Positions 1 to 4,931 of a DNA stretch of 6,032 bases are shown here, one piece after another. Location: assembly GCA_023700785.1 (NCBI GenBank), contig JAMPYH010000175.1:1-6032 (forward strand), written 5' to 3'. The translations under genes were made by a program, and so were the position numbers. Positions within the stretch are counted from its first letter, which is position 1. Every line of letters starts with the position of its first letter. This DNA is from Candidatus Zixiibacteriota bacterium (GTDB taxonomy: Bacteria; Zixibacteria; MSB-5A5; GN15; FEB-12). The notes beneath the pieces were generated by a model. The model made no database searches, was not told the DNA's origin, and saw only the letters and a program-made list of their open reading frames with translations.

Positions 1-22
1 AACCAAAATGGTTTACAGGTAC

Positions 23-48
23 GGAACATCCGCCGAAAGTTCTCTGTT
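23..48 (+). promoter_or_regulatory. Possible ECF-type promoter of the sigma operon
   Basis: GGAAC at 23-27 is followed after 18 bases by GTT at 46-48. This resembles the GGAAT-N18-GTT pattern known for SigR-type ECF sigma factors and the GGAAC -35 element common to ECF promoters. It lies about 57 bases upstream of the sigma gene start, so autoregulation of the operon by its own sigma factor is a reasonable inference. Such short motifs occur by chance, and no second copy in this window supports it. Confidence 0.35.
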
Positions 49-104
49 CTCTCCTTTGAGTTTACACAACTTTCCGGGTCTTCCGAGGGTATAGAGTTAG
101 AGCT

Positions 105-692
105 ATGGCGAATAACAGATCGGAAGAACTGGAGAAGAGAAAGAGCTTTGAAAGCGAAGCTCTGCCGCATATGGATGCGCTCTATCGGACAGCTCTGCGC
201 ATGACGAAGAACGAAAATGACGCGGAGGATCTGGTCCAGGAAACGTTCGCCAAGGCGTATCGCTTCTGGGACAAGTTCGAGAAGGGTACCAATGCTCGCG
301 CATGGTTGTTCAAGATCATGACGAACATTTTTATCAACGAGTACCGCTCCAAGTCCAGGGCGCCGGTATCGGTCAATGTTGACGATATCGATGACAATTT
401 CCTCTACGGCCAACTGGCCGCCACCACGCCGGGAGAGGATCCGGAACGGCAGTTTTTCGCGAAGATCTTTGACGATGATGTTAAGAAAGCGATCGAAGAG
501 CTGCCGGATGATTTCCGCATGGTGGTGATCCTCTCGTTCCTCGAGGGGTTCTCCTACCAGGAGATCGCCGAGATCTGTGACCTCCAGTTGGGGACAGTCA
601 AGAGCCGGCTTCACCGCGGTCGAAAACTACTGCAGAGAAAATTGTTCGATTACGCAGTGAAGAACGGGTATATCAAGGACCTCGCACAATGA
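105..692 (+). CDS. ECF-family RNA polymerase sigma factor, SigR/RpoE type
   Basis: The 195-residue product is a typical group IV (ECF) sigma factor that directs RNA polymerase to a stress regulon. Region 2 spans about residues 17-85 and includes the core-binding and -10 recognition segments (DAEDLVQETF at 39-48, then NARAWLFKIMTN at 63-74). A variable acidic linker follows at 86-127. Region 4 spans about 128-180, with a helix-turn-helix around 151-176 (YQEIAEI, then GTVKSRLHRGR). The N-terminal pattern ALPHMDALYRTALRMT closely resembles actinobacterial SigR/SigH proteins. The length is normal and nothing is missing. The ATG at 105 leaves about 20 residues before region 2. Its Shine-Dalgarno is weak: GAGGG at 85-89 lies 15 bases away. 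The stop codon overlaps the next start in ATGA (689-692), coupling it to the anti-sigma gene. Identification as an ECF sigma is secure; the exact ECF subgroup is inferred. Confidence 0.95.
   Translation: MANNRSEELEKRKSFESEALPHMDALYRTALRMTKNENDAEDLVQETFAKAYRFWDKFEKGTNARAWLFKIMTNIFINEYRSKSRAPVSVNVDDIDDNFLYGQLAATTPGEDPERQFFAKIFDDDVKKAIEELPDDFRMVVILSFLEGFSYQEIAEICDLQLGTVKSRLHRGRKLLQRKLFDYAVKNGYIKDLAQ
675..679 (+). promoter_or_regulatory. Ribosome binding site of the anti-sigma gene
   Basis: AAGGA lies inside the sigma gene, 9 bases before the ATG at 689. It supports that start and the ATGA translational coupling, which would keep sigma and anti-sigma near equal amounts. Confidence 0.7.
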
Positions 693-1486
693 ATTGTCAG
701 GAAGCCCTCGACCTTATTTACGACATACTCGACAAGGAAGCTTCGGAGATCGATACCAAGCAGGTGCATGATCACCTGGAGAAATGCCATCACTGCCTCG
801 AACGGTACAAGATCGAGGGAGATGTGCATTCCTTTATCAAAGCGAAGCTCCATCACGCGGAAGCCGGAACAATAGAATCTCTTCGCCATAAGATCCTCGG
901 CAAGCTTGACGCTATCGATCGGGAGGAAGGAGCGCAGACGGGCCAGAAGCCCCCCTTTTGGCGCGCCTCCTCCGCGTTCGCCGCGGCGGCCCTCGTAGTT
1001 GTCACCATCGGCGCCGCCTACCTGGTCGCCGGATTCTATCGTCACCAAAATGTGTATATGCCGCTCGAACGGGCCCACTGGTCCGCGCGGGATGGTATGT
1101 CCGCGTACCGGAATGAAGCGGTGACTTCCGCGGCACTCGCGTACGCGACCGACACTGTCGGCTACCGGGTCTTCCCGGATATCGCCGGCGCGCGCCTGAT
1201 CGGCGGCCAGACCGAAGAGATCGAAGGGACCCGGATGGCGCACTTTGTGTACGCCAATCCCGGGGAAAAAGTGGTCTCGGTGTTTGTCGTCCCGGCCGAC
1301 AAGTTTACCATCCCCGACAACCTCAAGGAGACCCAGGCGATGCGCCATGGGCTCAATTTCTTCGACCATAACTGCCGCGGCTGCCGCCTGGTGTACCATC
1401 AGATCGGTTCCGTCGTCGTGGTCACCGCGACCTCCGACCGCGAGACCGAACTTTTCGATTTCGTCCCCGGTCAAACGACCATCTGA
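689..1486 (+). CDS. Zinc-finger (ZAS) transmembrane anti-sigma factor
   Basis: This 265-residue protein probably binds and holds the sigma factor encoded just upstream. The cytoplasmic N terminus carries the ZAS signature Cys3, His29, Cys33, Cys36 (Cys-x25-HxxxCxxC), the zinc-binding pattern of RsrA/ChrR-type anti-sigma factors. In RsrA, oxidation of these cysteines releases sigma. A charged linker is followed by a single hydrophobic helix at about residues 92-117, rich in Ala and Val, so the protein should span the inner membrane. The remaining ~148 residues would lie in the periplasm and contain a second cysteine pair, Cys229 and Cys232 (CRGC). The start is fixed by the AAGGA Shine-Dalgarno and the 4-base overlap with the sigma gene. 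A long open frame antisense to this gene is a composition shadow. The anti-sigma role is well supported by motif plus position; the periplasmic sensing function is inference. Confidence 0.9.
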   Translation: MNCQEALDLIYDILDKEASEIDTKQVHDHLEKCHHCLERYKIEGDVHSFIKAKLHHAEAGTIESLRHKILGKLDAIDREEGAQTGQKPPFWRASSAFAAAALVVVTIGAAYLVAGFYRHQNVYMPLERAHWSARDGMSAYRNEAVTSAALAYATDTVGYRVFPDIAGARLIGGQTEEIEGTRMAHFVYANPGEKVVSVFVVPADKFTIPDNLKETQAMRHGLNFFDHNCRGCRLVYHQIGSVVVVTATSDRETELFDFVPGQTTI

Positions 1487-1525
1487 CCTCCCCCGCACGC
1501 ACAGTGTAGGAAACTCCCCATACTG

Positions 1526-1538
1526 CCGATAACATCGG
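1526..1538 (+). repeat. Short inverted repeat just before the TPR gene
   Basis: CCGAT (1526-1530) and ATCGG (1534-1538) form a 5-bp stem with a 3-base loop. Two G-U pairs (1525/1539 and 1524/1540) could lengthen it. It ends one to three bases before the ATG at 1542, where a Shine-Dalgarno would normally lie, and no clear SD is visible. It could dampen translation or be an operator half-site pair. A stem this short can also arise by chance. Confidence 0.35.
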
Positions 1539-1541
1539 TGT

Positions 1542-2579
1542 ATGCGATACATGGGAAGTTTCGTCTGCCTTGTCTGGTTATTGGCTTCGCACGCCGGGGC
1601 GCAACCGCCGTCAGATCCGTTTTTGACCAACGAACGGAGGCGGTTCCTGCTTGAAGTCCAGCGACTGCTGTTCGATGACCAGTTCCACGCCGCTGATGCT
1701 CTCATCTCCAGGTACCGATCAACTGACACCAACGACCCGACGGGTCTTCTCTTTGCCGCCGGGTCGCTTATGACACAAATGACCGACCGGGAAGAAGAAA
1801 TAACGCCCGACTATTTCAAATCGCTCGTGGATAGTTGTCTGGATATCACCAAACCAATGCTTGAGGGTGCCACGCCGCGCGAGCAAGCCTGGCTCCATTT
1901 GATTCGCGGTCATGCCCACGCTTACCGTTCGCTCTATTCCTCACGATTCGGGTCTTTCACGGCCGCGATCGATCACGGCTTTGACGCCAAAGGGGAGTAT
2001 GAACGCGGCCTGAAAGCGGATTCGACTCTGTATGATCTCTATTTTGGGCTCGGGTCGTTTCATTACTGGAAATCCGCCAAAGCCGGGATCCTCCGGTGGA
2101 TCGGCCTGTTCCGGAATGACAAGGCAAAGGGGATCCGTGAGCTTCAGCTGGCGGCGGATTCATCGCTCGTCTCCCGCGAAGCCGCCCGCAACGCGCTTAT
2201 CTGGGTCTATTTTGATAATGACAAGTTTGAGCAGGCCCAAGAGCTGGTTGATTCCGCGCTCGCTCACTATCCCAACGGGCGCACGTTCCTCTGGCCGCTG
2301 GCGCAAGCTCAGTATGAGCGCAAGGAGTACCTTGCCGCTATCACGACGTACGGAGAACTACGCCGCCGTCTTGAACGACAGCCGGGGAATTACTACAACC
2401 TGATCGAGTGCGACTATTATCTCACCAAATGCCACGCTGAGTTGGATCAGGAGGAACAGGCAAAGTTGGCGGCGATGAAACTCGCGGACTACTACGCGGA
2501 CTTGACAAAGTCCGTGCGGGAGCGCCAGAACGGCAATCTAAGCTATCTCAAGAAGGTGGCGAAGCGGAACCGGAGCTAA
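1542..2579 (+). CDS. Secreted tetratricopeptide (TPR)-like repeat protein
   Basis: The 345-residue product starts with a signal peptide: Arg2, a hydrophobic core at about 5-17, then a likely signal peptidase I site AGA|Q after residue 20. The mature part is almost entirely helical with TPR-like spacing. Helix pairs appear at about 36-62, 110-165, 211-245 (SREAARNALIWVYF, then QAQELVDSALAHYPN), 247-280 and 284-320. Such proteins form superhelical scaffolds for protein contacts in the periplasm or outer envelope; no enzyme motif is visible. It starts 55 bases after the anti-sigma stop with no clear terminator between, so it probably belongs to the same operon. An alternative ATG at 1551 would shorten the signal peptide by three residues; neither start has a convincing Shine-Dalgarno. 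The TAA stop overlaps the stop of the convergent gene. The partner is unknown, and a role in the sigma-controlled envelope response is only inferred from position. Confidence 0.85.
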   Translation: MRYMGSFVCLVWLLASHAGAQPPSDPFLTNERRRFLLEVQRLLFDDQFHAADALISRYRSTDTNDPTGLLFAAGSLMTQMTDREEEITPDYFKSLVDSCLDITKPMLEGATPREQAWLHLIRGHAHAYRSLYSSRFGSFTAAIDHGFDAKGEYERGLKADSTLYDLYFGLGSFHYWKSAKAGILRWIGLFRNDKAKGIRELQLAADSSLVSREAARNALIWVYFDNDKFEQAQELVDSALAHYPNGRTFLWPLAQAQYERKEYLAAITTYGELRRRLERQPGNYYNLIECDYYLTKCHAELDQEEQAKLAAMKLADYYADLTKSVRERQNGNLSYLKKVAKRNRS

Positions 2580-4678
2580 CTCGGCTGGCCGACAGTCGTC
2601 CGCGAACCTTCGTCCAGCAGACGGCATCCCTCCATCAACATCGACTCATTTGAATTAAACGTATTCGCCGGCGGAAGCTGATCGAGCGTCACGGTCTGGA
2701 TCGTCCAGGTGCCGCTGCTCCAGCTGATCCCCTTGTAGAACGCTTCCGGTCCATGCAGCGAACCGGACTCCGCAAAGGTGATCGATCCCTGGCAGAGATA
2801 AATGACCAGCTTCTCCGACCCGGAGTTGATCGTCAGTCGGGCGGTCTTGCGGCTTGGCCCCAGCGCCTGGATAAGGTCGATCAGGTTCATCTCCTCGAGA
2901 TGCCCCACCGCGCCGGACTGCTGAACCAGTTCTTCCCGCTCGCGCGCTTTGGTCTCGATCCGCGCGCGGATCTTTTTCATTTTCACCAGGAGGATATTCA
3001 AGTTGTCATCCGCCGGGATGACATCCTCAAAACCTCGTTCGAGCAATCCGGTCATCTGCGGCGCGAGCGCGCCGTCGGTTAACAGGAAGGTCGGCACCTT
3101 GTCGATCGTGACGCCGCCGTTGATCAGCTTCTCCACCAGCGACGTGATCGCGATCGCCCCGCTGCTTTCCTGGATGATCAGGATATCGGGGTGGCTCCGC
3201 TTGAACAGCTCGATGAACTCATTGACATCGTGTTCAACGATGAGCCGGAACCCGGCCGACTTGATGCGGATCTCGATATCGTGAAGCCCCTCGTTATCCG
3301 ACGCCAGCAGCACGACCTGACTGTACTTCTCGAGCGTGGAGATGGAAAGGATCTCCTCCTGCACCATGGCGATGAACGCTTCCACCACTTCGGTCAGGAA
3401 CAGTTTTCCCGTCAGGTCGCGGTATTTTCGCTTGATGGTGTCGAATTTGTCCAGGGTCAGGATCATGTCCGGCCGCATTGTCTCGCAAAAGATATCCACG
3501 ACCGTCAGGATATTCCCGCCCAGCACTTCGATCGGAAGTCGCTTGGTGAACTTCTCCCGCAGGTTGATATACATCGAACGAAGTATCTCGATCACCAGCG
3601 GCTGGTAATTCAGCGAATTGAGCAGTTTGACCGTGAGGTCGATATACTCCCGGTGATCCTGCTCATTTGTGTTGCCGTAGTAATAGCGCGCGAGGTCATG
3701 CAGGTAGCCCGCGTTGGTGATGATCAGCCGATCCTTGTCTCCCAGTTCCAGCCTGCGGCAGAGACGGTCAACATATTGTCCGACCCGCGCCGAATGATTA
3801 TGCACAATGCCGTCATCGGAGGAAAGCAGCGACGTGAACAGTTCGAGATTGCGCACCACCAGATCGGCCTCGAGCGTGCCGGCATCAAGCGATAAGATCA
3901 GTCCGGCGGCGTTCTCGTAATAGCGGACGCGAGTCTTGGGGGAGATCTTCCGAAGGCGGTCGATCAGGTCGATATAGTCTCCCGGCACGGTATCCTGTAT
4001 CAACACCGAATGGAACCGCTGATTGCCGATGATCTGTATGGCGTCGTCGGCTGAGTCGGTTCGCGCCACCCGATATTCGCCGCCCTCAAGCAGCGCCTGC
4101 ATCTTGTCGCCGGCATCGGGATCATCCGTGACCAGCAGGATCGCGCCGTGCAGGCTTCGGAGTTCCTGGTGCGGATGTCCACCGACATGCGGCACTACCA
4201 GGTGTTCCGCCTGTTCGATCGGTATTGATTTCCCGAGATAATGTTTGGAGATGGCGACATTGAGCGCCATTTCGGCGGCGATGTACGGCTTGATCTGTTT
4301 ACCGGAGGCGACAAACTCAAGTTCTTTGAGCAAGTCATCGCGGAACGGATCTTCGCACGCGATGAAAAGCATGTTCCTGGATGGATCGAAAGCGAACGGC
4401 ATCACTTTACGGGCAACCGCGACAGTCGCCGGGATCATCTCGACTATTTCATCAGGAATATTGATGTTCGAGAGGACTATTCCTTCGCAATTCATCTGCG
4501 TTGCCAGCGCGCGAACCAGGCTGGCTTCGTTGAGGAAGCCAAGCGTCACCAGTTGTGAGCCGAGTCGGCCGCCGAATAGTTTCTGCCGTTGGAGCGCCTG
4601 CGCCAGTTGTTCTTCAGTGACTAATCTCTCGCGAAGGAGTACTTCGTCAAGGCGCGGGATGCGTCGAGGTTGCGTCAT
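2576..4678 (-). CDS. MshEN - pseudo-receiver - HD - pseudo-receiver - DUF4388 (PATAN) regulator
   Basis: This 700-residue soluble protein combines signalling modules. Residues 5-150 resemble the GspE/MshE N-terminal (MshEN) domain. A canonical c-di-GMP-binding-type motif runs from Arg38-Leu39-Gly40 to Gln61; the preceding copy at 9-32 is degenerate, with Asp11 and Arg18 in place of glycines. A receiver-like fold follows at about 178-265. An HD domain at about 285-400 has His295, His327-Asp328 and Asp395. A second receiver-like fold lies at 453-560, a charged helix at 563-587, and a DUF4388/PATAN domain at 590-690. Both receivers appear to have Gln (228, 503) at the phospho-Asp position, and the HD part lacks the HHExxDGxGYP signature of HD-GYP phosphodiesterases. 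There are no membrane segments. The ATG at 4678 sits directly before the MshEN domain but has no clear Shine-Dalgarno. MshEN and PATAN domains suggest a link to type IV pili, secretion or surface motility; this is inferred from the domains, not from neighbours. Confidence 0.88.
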   Translation of the reverse strand: MTQPRRIPRLDEVLLRERLVTEEQLAQALQRQKLFGGRLGSQLVTLGFLNEASLVRALATQMNCEGIVLSNINIPDEIVEMIPATVAVARKVMPFAFDPSRNMLFIACEDPFRDDLLKELEFVASGKQIKPYIAAEMALNVAISKHYLGKSIPIEQAEHLVVPHVGGHPHQELRSLHGAILLVTDDPDAGDKMQALLEGGEYRVARTDSADDAIQIIGNQRFHSVLIQDTVPGDYIDLIDRLRKISPKTRVRYYENAAGLILSLDAGTLEADLVVRNLELFTSLLSSDDGIVHNHSARVGQYVDRLCRRLELGDKDRLIITNAGYLHDLARYYYGNTNEQDHREYIDLTVKLLNSLNYQPLVIEILRSMYINLREKFTKRLPIEVLGGNILTVVDIFCETMRPDMILTLDKFDTIKRKYRDLTGKLFLTEVVEAFIAMVQEEILSISTLEKYSQVVLLASDNEGLHDIEIRIKSAGFRLIVEHDVNEFIELFKRSHPDILIIQESSGAIAITSLVEKLINGGVTIDKVPTFLLTDGALAPQMTGLLERGFEDVIPADDNLNILLVKMKKIRARIETKAREREELVQQSGAVGHLEEMNLIDLIQALGPSRKTARLTINSGSEKLVIYLCQGSITFAESGSLHGPEAFYKGISWSSGTWTIQTVTLDQLPPANTFNSNESMLMEGCRLLDEGSRTTVGQPS

Positions 4679-4736
4679 AATGTTCGTCTGTCGGTCCGCT
4701 CAATTCGTGGTTCAGATCCTCGGTCGCCGGTCAGAT

Positions 4737-4752
4737 GGTACCCCAGGGTACC
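4737..4752. repeat. Perfect 16-base palindrome (GGTACCC-CA-GGGTACC)
   Basis: Two exact 7-base inverted arms are separated by CA. As DNA it looks like a dimeric-regulator operator. As RNA it could fold as a 6-bp stem with a CCAG tetraloop. It lies 59 bases upstream of the regulator start on the minus strand. No bound protein can be named. Confidence 0.5.
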
Positions 4753-4771
4753 GCTGGCCCAGTTTCTTCCC

Positions 4772-4804
4772 AAAATGGAAAAGTCGGGCGAGCCGGGGCC
4801 CGAC
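4772..4804 (-). terminator. Intrinsic-terminator-like hairpin, leftward
   Basis: GTCGGGC (4783-4789) and GCCCGAC (4798-4804) form a perfect 7-bp GC-rich stem with an 8-base loop. On the minus strand it is followed by TTTTCC and another TTTT (4782 down to 4772). It would stop transcription moving left, yet it lies upstream of the leftward regulator gene rather than downstream of any gene. It may therefore be an attenuator in that gene's leader, a stop for antisense transcripts from the selD side, or part of a dispersed GC-rich repeat. The T-run is short and interrupted. Confidence 0.4.
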
Positions 4805-4844
4805 CGGCCTACCTGCCATATATCGGCTAAATCCTTTTTTAGTT

Positions 4845-4883
4845 GAGTCTTAGCTCAGTCTGGGCTGGACTGGATATAGACTC
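4845..4883. promoter_or_regulatory. Nested stem structure upstream of selD
   Basis: An outer 6-bp stem, GAGTCT (4845-4850) with AGACTC (4878-4883), encloses an inner 5-bp stem, CAGTC (4856-4860) with GACTG (4868-4872), with a 7-base loop. Both stems are perfect. It ends 48 bases before the selD ATG, so it could be part of a structured leader. A competing pairing of GCTAA (4826-4830) with TTAGC (4850-4854) shares a base with the outer stem. No known riboswitch family is recognised. Confidence 0.4.
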
Positions 4884-4931
4884 CTGTTTCGACCGTTGCC
4901 GGGACGATTACAATCCATTAGCTTGTCAGTG

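Larger units (their letters stand above)
4679..4931. other. Divergent intergenic region with several inverted repeats
   Basis: These 253 bases separate the leftward regulator gene from the rightward selD gene and must hold both promoters. No convincing -35/-10 pair is visible on either strand. The region contains a 16-base palindrome, a GC-rich hairpin with a minus-strand T-run, a T6 tract at 4835-4840 and a nested stem structure, each listed separately. The GC-rich half (about 4737-4815) differs in texture from the flanking genes and may be a mobile or dispersed intergenic repeat. Confidence 0.6.

Noticed and set aside
650..1732. 360-codon open frame on the minus strand opposite the anti-sigma gene
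   Set aside because: The plus strand has a clear ZAS/transmembrane protein coupled to the sigma gene by an SD and ATGA overlap. The antisense product shows no recognisable domain and crosses two real genes.
3191..3895. 234-codon plus-strand frame inside the large minus-strand regulator
   Set aside because: It is a shadow of the regulator's HD and receiver coding sequence; no start signal or domain supports it.
4712..4819. Possible 35-residue minus-strand small protein in the intergenic region
   Set aside because: AAGGA is present but about 12 bases from the ATG, and the frame runs through the palindrome and the terminator-like hairpin, so structure or repeat is a better explanation. Conservation of the frame would change this.
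4843..4880. Sigma-70 promoter for selD using TTGAGT (4843-4848) and TATAGA (4875-4880)
   Set aside because: The 26-base spacing is far too long for a sigma-70 promoter, and both boxes overlap the nested stem structure.
4841..4915. tRNA-like sequence (TTAGCTCAG followed by a 5-bp stem with a 7-base loop) upstream of selD, considered as tRNA-Sec
   Set aside because: There is no matching acceptor stem, no D-stem partner GAGC, no T at the position-33 equivalent on either strand and no long variable arm, so it is not selC or another tRNA.
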